30,736 nt of DNA from a virus. The position numbers and the translations under genes are program-made. Below are positions 4,250 to 12,712 of this stretch, piece after piece (the stretch's first letter is position 1; every line of letters begins with the position of its first letter). The notes beneath the pieces were generated by a model. That model saw only the letters and a program-made list of their open reading frames with translations. It had not been told where the DNA came from and ran no database searches. The DNA is taken from positions 1-30,736 of IMG/VR virus record IMGVR_UViG_3300046830_000182; one strand, given 5' to 3'.

Positions 4250-6004
4250 TTAAACCCAGTTGCTTACAGAGTTAGAGCCTCTAAGTTGTCTAGCCCGTTT
4301 ACTTTGACTTGCTGACATACCCAGTGCCATGGAGTTAGCAGCGTGTAGTGGGTCATCAAGCCACGCCTGTTCCATTTCGTTCCATTCGTCACGCTTTCGC
4401 ATAATCATTTGCTCATGAGCGCTAATGGCTAGAGCATCTGTGAAGTATTTGACCCCTTGAGCCAGGCAGTCGAGACGGTCATCATGTTTGATGGCACCTT
4501 TCTCTCGACACATCCTTGTCATTTGTGAAAATAACATGTAGCCGATCCTTTCTTCGGGAGCGAGGTCTGGGTTGGAAGAGAAATCCCAATCAATGATATT
4601 GCGATCAACAATAAGACGGTGCTGATTAAGAACGGGCTCCAGACTGTCGATGATTCGGTCTTCTTTTCTGACATTTGCACGTACCTCTTCTATATCAATT
4701 GATTGTTTAGTTTGTACTAGGTGTTTACGGAATAGTTCAGAGACAATACCGTCACCGAAGTTAGTCTCAATAACTAGTTTTGTGGCATTGTACTTTTTAC
4801 AGCCTCTTAGAATGTCCAGGAGCGTTTTGTCCGAGTATCCATCTCGGTAAGCACGCATTTCGTGGACGTACAAGAAACCATTTCGTTGGGAGATAAAAGC
4901 TGCTGCCGTTTCATCTGAGCCTCTACCCGACGGATCAACCGAACACACTGTCTCGGAGTAAACGTCCCAGTTACCCTGCAATTCCATCGGAGAGTAGAAA
5001 TAATCTCCAGGTAGGCCAACTGTTGGCGCCTCCTTAATAACGTTGCGCGGGTCGGAGCACCAAATGACGCTTTCGGGTGCAGTAGATGGGTTAACAGAAG
5101 TAACGATAAGATCAGCCAACTTAAGCGGGAACTTCTCTGCGTCAGAAAGACTCGTATCGAGCATAAACTGAAGCATGAAGTTCGACCTGCCCATTGACGC
5201 TTCACGGTCGACAAGATCATCTTCATCAAAGCGGTCTGGATCAGTGGTATCCCACTCATCTGCACCCATTTCGATATCTTCGACTAATTGAGGTGCTAGG
5301 AGACCTTCATAGTTAGCCATCTGTCTTGGATATCTAGCGGGCCAAACAAATGGGCGGTAATTACGTTCAGCTAGTTTTCGATAGATGGTAAAGACAGTCT
5401 GAGGAGTACCGAGGTACATAATCCTGCTGTCTTCTTTAGGAGTAAGGATAGCCTCAGCCTCAGTGCACAACTGAAGGAGTTTTTCACGCATCAGTTCCGT
5501 AAGTGAGTTACCAGGAACTTCAACGTCATCCAGAATCATGAGATCAGCCCGGCTACCAGTAAGCTGACCAGTAATGCCCACAGACTTAACTGAAGGAGCT
5601 TGGTGAGGTGAACATTTGACATCAAACGAGATTCGAGCCCAGCGGGCATCATCAGCATCGGGACGAAGGTGATTAAGCCAGGGTGTCTCGATGATTAGCT
5701 TTTGCAAGAAAATTGACATGTTGTCCGCCCTCTCTTTTGAGGCACTGATAATCATGATCTTTTTCTCATTATCGTTAAACAAAGTCCAAAGAACAAATGC
5801 TCCTGTAATCCACGATTTGCCGACTCCTCGGAAAGCTTGGATTTGCAATCGTTTTGGACCATGCTGCAGATAATCAGCAATAGCGTATTGGGCTCTTGTA
5901 GGACTAGGTAGATCTAATTGACTCCAAAGTGCTTGGAGAAATAGTTTAAAATCACCCTTGAGTGCGTCTATGATATTGTAAGAGTTGGTGGATTCTTTCT
6001 TCAT
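4250..6004 (-). CDS. terL: Terminase large subunit (T7 gp19 / DNA maturase B)
   Basis: ATPase-nuclease motor that packages DNA into the procapsid and cuts concatemers. The 584-aa product matches T7 gp19 along its length. Walker A FRGVGKSW (58-65, Lys63), then ISASKERAD (86-94) and SVGITGQLTGSRADLMILDDVE (141-162) with Walker B and the catalytic acid. The coupling box YLGTPQT is at 197-203. The nuclease has Asp357 in VDPSGRGSDET, Glu413 in ETNFGDG and Asp508/509/512 in HDDRLD. All key residues are present. The ATG at 6004 overlaps the upstream endonuclease gene by 53 bases. The extra C-terminal tail ends GSNSVSNWV. Confidence 0.97.
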   Translation of the reverse strand: MKKESTNSYNIIDALKGDFKLFLQALWSQLDLPSPTRAQYAIADYLQHGPKRLQIQAFRGVGKSWITGAFVLWTLFNDNEKKIMIISASKERADNMSIFLQKLIIETPWLNHLRPDADDARWARISFDVKCSPHQAPSVKSVGITGQLTGSRADLMILDDVEVPGNSLTELMREKLLQLCTEAEAILTPKEDSRIMYLGTPQTVFTIYRKLAERNYRPFVWPARYPRQMANYEGLLAPQLVEDIEMGADEWDTTDPDRFDEDDLVDREASMGRSNFMLQFMLDTSLSDAEKFPLKLADLIVTSVNPSTAPESVIWCSDPRNVIKEAPTVGLPGDYFYSPMELQGNWDVYSETVCSVDPSGRGSDETAAAFISQRNGFLYVHEMRAYRDGYSDKTLLDILRGCKKYNATKLVIETNFGDGIVSELFRKHLVQTKQSIDIEEVRANVRKEDRIIDSLEPVLNQHRLIVDRNIIDWDFSSNPDLAPEERIGYMLFSQMTRMCREKGAIKHDDRLDCLAQGVKYFTDALAISAHEQMIMRKRDEWNEMEQAWLDDPLHAANSMALGMSASQSKRARQLRGSNSVSNWV

Positions 6005-6338
6005 TTTCTTCTAAAGATCCGTAGGCAGTATTGCAATGTGAACAAAGGAGCGCCCTGACGCGACCAGTCGAATGACAGTGGTCAACGGCAAGACGCCTTT
6101 TAAACTCAACTTGGTGTCGACCACAGCAAGCACAACAACCTTCTTGCTCATTGAACATCTGGTTGTACTGTTCTAGGTCGATTCCATATAAACGACGAAG
6201 GTTTTGATCCCTGCGCGTGTCTTTATTAGCGTGATACCTATCGTTTGCCTTTTTGTTGTGGCAGTCTTTACAAGTATTACGTCCTTTGTAGAACCTTTCT
6301 TCAGGTTTAGCAACACCGCAAGAGCGGCATTGTTTCAT
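5952..6338 (-). CDS. Endonuclease VII-like HNH nuclease (128 aa)
   Basis: Recombination endonuclease VII family (T4 gp49 type). An N-terminal zinc-ribbon-like part (CRSCG...CKDCH, residues 4-26) is followed by the nuclease: CCACCG, then AVDHCHSTGRVRALLCSHCNTAYG with the DHCH metal site and four zinc cysteines. Members resolve branched DNA or act as free-standing homing enzymes. It starts 4 bases after the Lys/Ala-rich gene and overlaps terL by 53 bases. Another Endo VII-type gene lies at 29885-30205. Insertion beside terL suggests a mobile origin or a packaging accessory role; the sequence does not decide. Confidence 0.88.
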   Translation of the reverse strand: MKQCRSCGVAKPEERFYKGRNTCKDCHNKKANDRYHANKDTRRDQNLRRLYGIDLEQYNQMFNEQEGCCACCGRHQVEFKRRLAVDHCHSTGRVRALLCSHCNTAYGSLEENEERIHQLLQYHRRTQG

Positions 6339-6341
6339 TCA

Positions 6342-7151
6342 TCAGCGGCCTTGACGGCGACGGAGATTACTTTCGTTACGGCTCATCTTCTTTTTAGGTT
6401 TCTGAGCCTCTTGACGTTTCTTGCTAGAGAGTTTCATTGCTTTCAACTCTTTAACAACTTTAGACATGCGGTCTTTACGCTCAGCACCTTGAGGCATCCG
6501 GTATGGATTCTTACCACCGGAGGACTTAGCCTTAGGAGCCGATGTACGGGGCTTAGAGGTCGATGAGACCGACCTAGGAGCGCTCACAGGGGCCTTCTTA
6601 GTAGCCTTAGGTGCAGATACCTTCGAGACTTTTTTCTTAGGTGTTGCAGACGCTTTATTAGCTGCAGCTGCTCCTTTCTTTGCAGCTTCAACTGCACCTT
6701 TAGACATGCCAGGTGATGGCTTCATCTTCGGCTTAGCAGCTGCTGGTTTTGATTTAACAGCACCGCCTTTGATGCCAAGACGTGACATCTTGGATTGACC
6801 TTTCTTACCAATGGTCTGTGCCATCTTGTCGGCAAGGTAGAGACCAGCAGATTGTGCAGCGTATGCCCGTGCACCTGCAGCAAGACGACCAACTTTCTTA
6901 GCAGGGCCTTTGGTAGTTACAGAAGAGCCTTTGCTACCAACAGCAGCTTTAGTCCGTTTGACACTGGCACGACGCTTACGGCTCAGTGCATCTTTAGTGG
7001 ACTGTACTTTTTTAATAGGACCACCTTTGCTTTCAAAGAGCATCTTCTTCAATCCACGGGCAAAGGTTTCCGTGTTCTTTTTTGTGAGTTTCTGTTTCTT
7101 CAGTTTCTCCCGTTGCATCGTAAGGAGAGACTTACGTCCTTTCTTAGCCAT
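6342..7151 (-). CDS. Histone H1-like Lys/Ala/Ser/Pro-rich basic protein (269 aa)
   Basis: A very basic low-complexity protein. Lys, Arg, Ala, Ser and Pro dominate, with motifs such as AKPKMKPSP, TPKKKVSK and APKATKKAP that resemble the C-terminal tails of histone H1 and bacterial histone-like proteins. One less charged helix (LAAGARAYAAQSAGLYLADKM, about 90-110) and a Glu/Lys helix near the C-terminus could fold. It overlaps the upstream HNH gene by 8 bases and precedes the Endo VII gene by 3, lying between small and large terminase where T7 has 18.5 and 18.7. DNA binding or condensation during packaging or ejection is inferred from composition only. A virion or host-nucleoid role is possible. 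Confidence 0.85.
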   Translation of the reverse strand: MAKKGRKSLLTMQREKLKKQKLTKKNTETFARGLKKMLFESKGGPIKKVQSTKDALSRKRRASVKRTKAAVGSKGSSVTTKGPAKKVGRLAAGARAYAAQSAGLYLADKMAQTIGKKGQSKMSRLGIKGGAVKSKPAAAKPKMKPSPGMSKGAVEAAKKGAAAANKASATPKKKVSKVSAPKATKKAPVSAPRSVSSTSKPRTSAPKAKSSGGKNPYRMPQGAERKDRMSKVVKELKAMKLSSKKRQEAQKPKKKMSRNESNLRRRQGR

Positions 7152-7473
7152 TAATAAAATCTGTGATTTTTTGTTCTCTCAATGGATTAAACCCAAATCG
7201 GTTTCTCATCCAATTGAGGTAGTTACTACTCCCTTTGTCCTGATTACACTCCAGACAGGCTGGCACAACATTTCGTATATCTCCCCCTCCCCGACAGCGA
7301 GGATGAACATGATCCAAAGTAAGTTCGTGTAATTCATAAGATTCTCCGCAATAGACACATTGACAGTTAAAGTATTCCTTTATCGAGCGCCTCCAAAGAC
7401 GCTTCGCTTCAGAGGATGTCATGGCTATTAAATTAAAAAGATAGTGATCAGGACTAGGAAGTAAAGGGGTCAT
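7144..7473 (-). CDS. HNH endonuclease (109 aa)
   Basis: Classic HNH nuclease: CVYCGESYELHELTLDHVHPRCRGG with the DHVxPxxxGG core, then NVVPACLECNQDKGS completing the four-Cys zinc site, and a C-terminal helix NYLNWMRNRFGF. The ATG at 7473 overlaps the stop of the preceding gene (ATGA). An internal ATG at 7422 (MTSSEAKRLW) would remove 17 residues that look poorly conserved and is a realistic alternative. HNH proteins next to terminases sometimes assist packaging (HK97 gp74 type); others are homing enzymes. Confidence 0.9.
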   Translation of the reverse strand: MTPLLPSPDHYLFNLIAMTSSEAKRLWRRSIKEYFNCQCVYCGESYELHELTLDHVHPRCRGGGDIRNVVPACLECNQDKGSSNYLNWMRNRFGFNPLREQKITDFING

Positions 7474-7712
7474 CGTTTGCGATTAGTTTTACGGGCACCT
7501 TTCTGACGGTTTGCCTTACGTGAGACACACCTCAGATTCTTACGGTTGTTGTTATTGGCATTGTTGTCGATATGGTCGACTTCTTTACCAGCACCACACT
7601 TAAGCTTTCGTGCAGCCCGCTTTCGCATCTTGTTCTTTACTTTTGTTTTCTTTCGATACGCTTTTAGGTAGGTGGCTCTGGCTGCGTATTCTTTTTTATA
7701 GTCTCTTGCCAT
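7470..7712 (-). CDS. Small HNH-family protein (80 aa)
   Basis: Strongly basic 80-aa protein. The C-terminal half carries VDHIDNNANNNNRKNLRCVS followed by RKANRQKG, matching the DH-x-N-x-N-x-NL signature of the HNH_3-type fold found in many phage endonucleases. The N-terminal half is a Lys/Arg-rich helix. It overlaps the small terminase by 17 bases and the next HNH gene by 4, so three HNH-type genes are packed into the terminase module. Confidence 0.75.
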   Translation of the reverse strand: MARDYKKEYAARATYLKAYRKKTKVKNKMRKRAARKLKCGAGKEVDHIDNNANNNNRKNLRCVSRKANRQKGARKTNRKR

Positions 7713-7938
7713 ACAGACGCTCCTGAACCTTGTCAGGGTCGATCGTGGGCATGATGTTGGCTAGCTGGTCGAGAGGATTACCAGTCTCAGCAACACCGCT
7801 AATGTTGTTGGTTTTAAGCCAGTCACAGGCTGCTTTCAGGTCTGCAGTTGTTGCTTCACCAGACTTGACGCGTGCTAGGAATTCTTTAGTGACGAGATTA
7901 TGTAGCTGATTAAACTGATTTTCCGAAGCTTTTTTCAT
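7696..7938 (-). CDS. terS: Terminase small subunit (T7 gp18 / DNA maturase A)
   Basis: 80 aa, close to the usual 85-90 of T7 gp18-like small terminases. The helix-rich N-terminus (NQFNQLHNLVTKEFLARVKSGEATTADLKAACDWLKTNNISG) has the pattern seen in cyanopodovirus and other T7-group small subunits. The C-terminus (NPLDQLANIMPTIDPDKVQERL) fits the same family. It recognises viral DNA and stimulates the large subunit. The gene position, after the holin-like genes and before terL, matches T7. Its start overlaps the 52-aa gene by 4 bases. Confidence 0.85.
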   Translation of the reverse strand: MKKASENQFNQLHNLVTKEFLARVKSGEATTADLKAACDWLKTNNISGVAETGNPLDQLANIMPTIDPDKVQERLYGKRL

Positions 7939-8093
7939 TCGGGAAACAGCTCCCGACGAATCAGATCAACGGCATAATCGTCAACTTCATTATCAGTACG
8001 CTTAGCGTATTCAGACAAAAGATCTACAACAAGTTGTTTTACAGCATCACTTGCCAAAAAGGCAAAGATAATTGGACGGATAATTTTAATCAT
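7935..8093 (-). CDS. Small protein, unknown (52 aa), coupled both sides
   Basis: A 52-aa frame from ATG 8093 to TGA 7935, starting MIKIIRPIIFAFLASDAVKQ and ending VDLIRRELFPE. The first 14 residues are hydrophobic, the rest amphipathic with a TDNEVDDYAV segment recurring in short phage proteins. It overlaps both neighbours by ATGA, so translational coupling makes it almost certainly real. Its place beside the TM/coil gene in the T7 17.5-18 interval suggests a lysis or membrane-associated role, which is inference. Confidence 0.75.
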   Translation of the reverse strand: MIKIIRPIIFAFLASDAVKQLVVDLLSEYAKRTDNEVDDYAVDLIRRELFPE

Positions 8094-8314
8094 GAGTTCA
8101 GTTTGTCGATTTTTTCTTCAATGCGAATCATGTGCGCTTCCACCCGCTCGAAAGCAGATGCAAATGACTCCTTACTGACATAGTTTTCAGCAACACGGAG
8201 TTCAAATGCATCTACTCTGTTATCGAGATCGTGGACTCGGGTGTAAAGCCCACGAATAAGCACACTAAAACCTGTTGCAGCCGCAACTGCGATTGGAATT
8301 AGTGGTTCCCACAT
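8090..8314 (-). CDS. Holin-like TM/coiled-coil protein (T7 17.5 position, 74 aa)
   Basis: One N-terminal hydrophobic segment (PLIPIAVAAATGFSVLIRGLY, residues 4-24) followed by a heptad-like helix (VHDLDNRVDAFELRVAEN and FERVEAHMIRIEEKIDKL). T7 gene 17.5 encodes a 67-aa holin in the same slot between fibre and small terminase, so a holin or lysis-associated membrane protein is the best guess. The coiled coil is not a holin hallmark, so a membrane-tethered tail or lysis accessory is possible. The stop/start pair TGATG links it to the upstream repeat-rich gene. Confidence 0.7.
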   Translation of the reverse strand: MWEPLIPIAVAAATGFSVLIRGLYTRVHDLDNRVDAFELRVAENYVSKESFASAFERVEAHMIRIEEKIDKLNS

Positions 8315-9513
8315 CAGCTCACACGTACCATCAATTGACTACCATTTCGGTAGACTTGGCCAACAATAATTCCAGCAGCCGCAGCAGCAGTATCATCAGC
8401 AGCATCAGTCAGGTCAGAAGGACGGAGATAGAACTCACCTTCAATTTCTACACGACCATTAGCCGCAGCAGGGTTAAGGGTAATGTTGTTACCAATAACA
8501 ATGCTAGTACCACGCAGTTCGTTATGAACCTTGGTCAGGTTGCTATCAAATTCCAGTGAAGCACTGCTATCAACAGTCAGTTTGCCAGTAGCAGCAGGGC
8601 TAGCAATATCAAGCTTGAGAGCAATAGCAGCGTCTGCATCGCTTTCGTTTTGATCTACGTCAGCCTGAACAGCAGCGACAGCCGTTGCAGTAGTCGGATC
8701 AGCTTCCAGTACATCGAGACGATCACTTAGAGCAGTATCAGCTGCATCAGAGTCACTTTCATTCTGATCCACATCTGCCTGTACAGCAGCAATGGAGTTA
8801 GTAACAGTCGTAGCAAAGTTTGCATCATCACTCAATGCTGCAGCCAACTCATTAAGAGTATCCAAAGCACCAGGTGCAGTATCAACCAGTGCTGCAACTT
8901 CAGTATCAACGTACGTCTTAGTAACAGGATCTGCCTCTAGGACATTCAGACGGCCATCCAAGGCAGTTTCAAGTGCATCTACGACCGTCTGGGTAGTCGG
9001 GTCTGCTTCAAGCGTGTCGAGGCGACCTGAGAGCGCAGTATCTGCAGCGTCGCTATCCAGTTCATTCTGATCAACGTCAGCCTGGACCGCTGCGACTGAG
9101 GTAGCCGTCGTAGGGTCGGCTTCAAGAGTGTCAATCCGACCTGACAGAGCAGTATCTGCAGCCTCAAGATTAGATTTAGTTGTGTCATAAGCACCAGCAA
9201 ATGCCTCCAAGACAGCACGCAAGGTGGTGCCATCAGGGAGGGTAGGGGACGAGAATGTACCAACATCACTGTCATTCTCAGCAATGCCAAGAGCAGCATT
9301 GAGAGCAGTAACGTCAGTATTCAGTTCGCTAACTTGTGATGCAACAGTGGCGTAGAAGGCAGGATCATCATTAATAGCCGCTGCCAACTCATTCAAAGAG
9401 TTAAGGGTTTCAGGTGCAAGATCAATGACACCAGCAATAGCTTGGTCAATGTATGCCTGAATAAAAGCTGTGCTGGTATCGCCATAGCGCCCAGCGGGTA
9501 CGGTATAAGACAT
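8314..9513 (-). CDS. Repeat-rich tail fibre/coil protein (399 aa)
   Basis: Built from repeats. An IDLAPETLNSLNELAAAIND-type unit appears near the N-terminus and again mid-protein (TAPGALDTLNELAAALSDD). Units of about 40-50 residues containing SVAAVQADVDQNE, ADTALSGRLDTLEADPTT recur three to four times and predict a trimeric coil. The C-terminal 100 residues (LTVDSSASLEFDSNL onward) are beta-rich, ending in GQVYRNGSQLMVRV. Such proteins form shafts of cyanophage tail or horn fibres. The ATG at 9513 overlaps the upstream stop (TGATG); a TTG one codon earlier is unlikely. Confidence 0.85.
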   Translation of the reverse strand: MSYTVPAGRYGDTSTAFIQAYIDQAIAGVIDLAPETLNSLNELAAAINDDPAFYATVASQVSELNTDVTALNAALGIAENDSDVGTFSSPTLPDGTTLRAVLEAFAGAYDTTKSNLEAADTALSGRIDTLEADPTTATSVAAVQADVDQNELDSDAADTALSGRLDTLEADPTTQTVVDALETALDGRLNVLEADPVTKTYVDTEVAALVDTAPGALDTLNELAAALSDDANFATTVTNSIAAVQADVDQNESDSDAADTALSDRLDVLEADPTTATAVAAVQADVDQNESDADAAIALKLDIASPAATGKLTVDSSASLEFDSNLTKVHNELRGTSIVIGNNITLNPAAANGRVEIEGEFYLRPSDLTDAADDTAAAAAGIIVGQVYRNGSQLMVRVS

Positions 9514-9713
9514 CAAGGATTAAGATTCAAAGGACCAATGAGTTTCTGACACTGTGTCTGACGTTCACCGTAGAACGCAGCATCAAAAGTGGTAGAGCTG
9601 TAATATTCAGGGTAACCCGGGATAAACTCAGAGGTCAGAGTCTCTGCCACAGCACCCGGAGGGTTGGTGGGATTGATGTTAGAGTATTCAACTGTAAGTG
9701 CAGTGTAAGCCAT
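9513..9713 (-). CDS. Small virion-associated candidate (66 aa)
   Basis: 66 aa, MAYTALTVEYSNINPTNPPG, rich in Thr, Pro and aromatic residues. No family recognised. It lies between the Asp-box protein and the repeat-rich fibre, coupled to the latter by a TGATG overlap. A contribution to the adhesin complex is inferred from position only. Confidence 0.7.
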   Translation of the reverse strand: MAYTALTVEYSNINPTNPPGAVAETLTSEFIPGYPEYYSSTTFDAAFYGERQTQCQKLIGPLNLNP

Positions 9714-9725
9714 AATTAAAAGTTT

Positions 9726-11318
9726 CTATTTAAAGCCGTCAATGTAATTAACGAAATAAGGAGTTTGTTCGTGATGACCATCTGAAAGTATGAAAATACG
9801 ATCAGCACCAGGAGAATGCCAAACAAAAGCAGTTTCCGATCCTAAAGATCGTCCACCATCAGAGGTTTCGGCACCCATATCAATGCCAAACGGAATACGA
9901 GTCCAGTTTTTAAAGTCTGCAGTAACGTACATTACATTTTCTAGACAGTATGCATTTTGGATCTCTTCTTGTTCCACCTGCAACTTACCCGCAGCATAAT
10001 ATTCAGGAGCATTTCGTTTTGGATCTCCTACTTCTTGCGTAATGTAATAATAGTGACCGTCAAGGTAGCCAGCGTCCCAATCACTACCAGTAGGATAGTA
10101 ATAGAAATATTTATATTCCGCTGGTGTATGGGATGAGCTAGTGCCACCGGGTTTAACCCAAGGTTTAACTAAAGTATCTTCTTTAGTGCCACGGGTTTTA
10201 TAATCCATTTCTACCCAAGTTATACCATCATCAAAACTTACTTGAAAACTATTTTTAGTAACAAGTAACCATACACTGGTTTCTTCAATATACTGTACTC
10301 GGCTTGAGTTTAATAGTTGTCCAGGTGCGATGTTCTTTTGATAGGTATTTGAATCTTTGCTGTAGTAAGGATCGTTATAAACTAAGCTACTGTTAATTTC
10401 CTGATGAGTCTGGAAATTATCTGTAGTGCGGATAATTTGTCCCCATGGCTGAACAGCAATTTTAGTACCATGACCGCTTAAGCCAATGTCCTCAAAATAA
10501 AACTCGCCACTGTTTCCAGACGAATGTGCATTCCGTAGTCTTATTTGTGCTTTAGACAGCAAGCCTTCGTCAGGACCACTTGACCATTTAACCAAAGAAG
10601 TAGGACCAGAATTAGTTAGATCCGGGTTTAACCACTTGCTTAGATCCGCATCAAATTGAACAATTTTACCGTCACCCCAAGTAGTCCAAACTTCATTATT
10701 GATACGATCGTATTTTAGAGATTTCCAAGGATTTGAACCAAAATTGTGCTCTTCAAAACCAGAATAAAATTTAGTATTATAGATAGTTTCAAAATCATCA
10801 AAAGTAACAATAATATATCCAAAAGACGACCCTGTTTTAGCAATCCATTGCTTACCACCACACCATACAAATTGATTATAGTGGGATCTGTTGATATTAT
10901 CTATAGTTCGACCGTTCGAACTTTCACCAGATCCAGGTTTGTACATTGAATAAACGTACTTTGTTGGTTGCCAAGTAGCACCTTCATCATCTGAATAGCC
11001 AAACCATTTATCTGTGTAATAAATAATGCGCCTAGTTTCAGGGTTTTGACCACACCATCTGAAACCAGCTTCAGGTCTTTGTTCGTAATACAGACTTCCA
11101 CCACTTTTACCTTCTAGTTTCATTTTGTAATAGTTGCTCGAAGGTCTAGACGTCAAATCCCCCATTGGAATTGATCCTGTTTTTTGGATTACTTTCATTG
11201 ACTTTGCTGCTTGTTCTGCTAGTTTCCAAAGTCCTTGACTTTGGTCATATTCGTAAGTGAACCCATTAGGTGCCGTAAATTCTGGCGTTGTAATGGGATC
11301 AGGAAAATTAAATGCCAT
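9726..11318 (-). CDS. Adhesin with Asp-box (BNR-like) repeats (530 aa)
   Basis: N-terminal module FNFPDPITTPEFTAPNGFTYEYDQSQGLW (4-31) is shared with two neighbouring adhesins and probably attaches the protein to the tail or trimerises it. The rest contains Asp-box motifs: SDDEGATW (109-116) and SFDDGITW (361-368), with weaker copies near VTFDDFETIY (171-180) and RTTDNFQTHQ (297-306). Asp-boxes decorate sialidase and other beta-propellers that bind or cleave glycans. A glycan-binding receptor protein is the best guess; no sialidase FRIP/Arg triad is visible, so enzyme activity is doubtful. Confidence 0.8.
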   Translation of the reverse strand: MAFNFPDPITTPEFTAPNGFTYEYDQSQGLWKLAEQAAKSMKVIQKTGSIPMGDLTSRPSSNYYKMKLEGKSGGSLYYEQRPEAGFRWCGQNPETRRIIYYTDKWFGYSDDEGATWQPTKYVYSMYKPGSGESSNGRTIDNINRSHYNQFVWCGGKQWIAKTGSSFGYIIVTFDDFETIYNTKFYSGFEEHNFGSNPWKSLKYDRINNEVWTTWGDGKIVQFDADLSKWLNPDLTNSGPTSLVKWSSGPDEGLLSKAQIRLRNAHSSGNSGEFYFEDIGLSGHGTKIAVQPWGQIIRTTDNFQTHQEINSSLVYNDPYYSKDSNTYQKNIAPGQLLNSSRVQYIEETSVWLLVTKNSFQVSFDDGITWVEMDYKTRGTKEDTLVKPWVKPGGTSSSHTPAEYKYFYYYPTGSDWDAGYLDGHYYYITQEVGDPKRNAPEYYAAGKLQVEQEEIQNAYCLENVMYVTADFKNWTRIPFGIDMGAETSDGGRSLGSETAFVWHSPGADRIFILSDGHHEQTPYFVNYIDGFK

Positions 11319-11323
11319 AGTTA

Positions 11324-12712
11324 TTATGCCTTTGGTGAGTCAGGAGCAGCTGGAACCCATACTCCGTCATAGTAAATATAAAGAGTAAGTTCAGAGTCCC
11401 TAGTGTTAAACCACAGCTGTCCAGTTTCAATGTCTTTAGGGGCATTATCACTTACGACAACACCAGCACCTGGACCACCTTGTGGAGGTTGAAAAATTTT
11501 AAAACGACAAAGATTATTGGCTTTAAAACTAGTGGTGTCCTCTAAAGAGCGAACAAAATTAACGTCAATAACCCAATAGTCACCAGCTCCATCGGTATAG
11601 TCGTGAGCTTCTACAACTTCAAACAAGCCATAATGAGGGGTATCTTCAACAAAAATTTCCAGGAGCTGTCCTTGCTTTACATCAGTAAATCCGTGTCTTG
11701 CTCCAGAGCTATCAGTAGAGTGGATCCACACCGACTGAATGCTTTGCACTAAACCTGTAGGATTACCTGCTTGAGAAATTGGTTTATCATAAGCTGTAAA
11801 TACACCTTTACCAGTAACTACACCAGATGCATTAAATGACCAACTACCACGTTCAACAGAAGGTGCGATAGCATCAATCTCTTCTTCTAGTTCAATGAGA
11901 TCGTTTTGAATGTCATCAATAACCTTACAAAGTTTTGGAGTTTTAGAGAACTTGACGACTGTGCCATTAGGTGGGTTTGGTGAGCCAGGTAAAAAGAACG
12001 TAGTCCATTTGTCTGCATCTGCTAATTGTTCAAGGATGTAAGGACCCTGATCATTAACCCAGATTTTGTCTCCATTGTTATAGAAACCTTTTTGAGATGG
12101 AGAGGTCCACCATTTTACACTGTTATTACCAAAATCATATCTAGAAGTAAAGTGACCTTCTTTGGCTTCTACATCAGTGTAGTTAGAAACTTTTTTGTAG
12201 AACTGAGCACAAGTGTGCATTTTCAGGTCTTCATCAAAGTTTTCAGCATCTTCTATCTCTTCCCACTCTGTACCAGTCCAGTAGTACATCGTGGTAAAGG
12301 CACGACCTTCATGGTTATCAATCCAGAAGTCACCTTCCTGAAGGCGTTCACCAGGGAACTTAGGATGTTCTGTAGGCTCAGTATCAGAAATAATCGGAGG
12401 TCTACCTTCAACATCGGCAATTAAGTCATACAAGTACCAGTTAACATCCTGCTGAGTCGTGAATTGACCAGGGTCAGGCAGCGGGACAGTATCGTCAAAA
12501 GTAGATGCAACAGCAGAAATACTCTGTTGAGACGGCTTCATGTTTACCGTATAAACGGTATCTGTAAAAACAAGGTCAGAAGCAAGTCTAAAATCTCTAA
12601 AGAACCAAGTCTTATGAGCTTCATCATAAGTACCTACTAACTTCTGACCCTCTGATGTGGTATGTTCAAATTCTTGACCGTCATACCACGGTTTATCGGG
12701 ATAAATAATCAT
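11324..12712 (-). CDS. Virion adhesin, modular (462 aa)
   Basis: No catalytic motif. The N-terminus (MIIYPDKPWYDGQEFEHTTSEG, then GTYDEAHKTWFF) is a divergent form of the FP-type module of its neighbours. Two copies of a G-D-x-W/F-x-(8-10)-L/Y-x-x-Y/W-x-G-x-W-V module occur: GDFWIDNHEGRAFTTMYYWTG around residue 127, and near the C-terminus GQLWFNTRDSELTLYIYYDG. A short Glu-rich coil (LIELEEEIDAIAPS) separates parts. A structural tail protein contributing to host attachment is inferred. It overlaps the beta-helix gene by 4 bases. Confidence 0.75.
   Translation of the reverse strand: MIIYPDKPWYDGQEFEHTTSEGQKLVGTYDEAHKTWFFRDFRLASDLVFTDTVYTVNMKPSQQSISAVASTFDDTVPLPDPGQFTTQQDVNWYLYDLIADVEGRPPIISDTEPTEHPKFPGERLQEGDFWIDNHEGRAFTTMYYWTGTEWEEIEDAENFDEDLKMHTCAQFYKKVSNYTDVEAKEGHFTSRYDFGNNSVKWWTSPSQKGFYNNGDKIWVNDQGPYILEQLADADKWTTFFLPGSPNPPNGTVVKFSKTPKLCKVIDDIQNDLIELEEEIDAIAPSVERGSWSFNASGVVTGKGVFTAYDKPISQAGNPTGLVQSIQSVWIHSTDSSGARHGFTDVKQGQLLEIFVEDTPHYGLFEVVEAHDYTDGAGDYWVIDVNFVRSLEDTTSFKANNLCRFKIFQPPQGGPGAGVVVSDNAPKDIETGQLWFNTRDSELTLYIYYDGVWVPAAPDSPKA

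Noticed and set aside
12680-12695. Near match to the 14-bp motif (GTCATACCACGG) on the plus strand
   Set aside because: Inside a coding region, wrong strand for transcription of the genes and diverges after ten bases.
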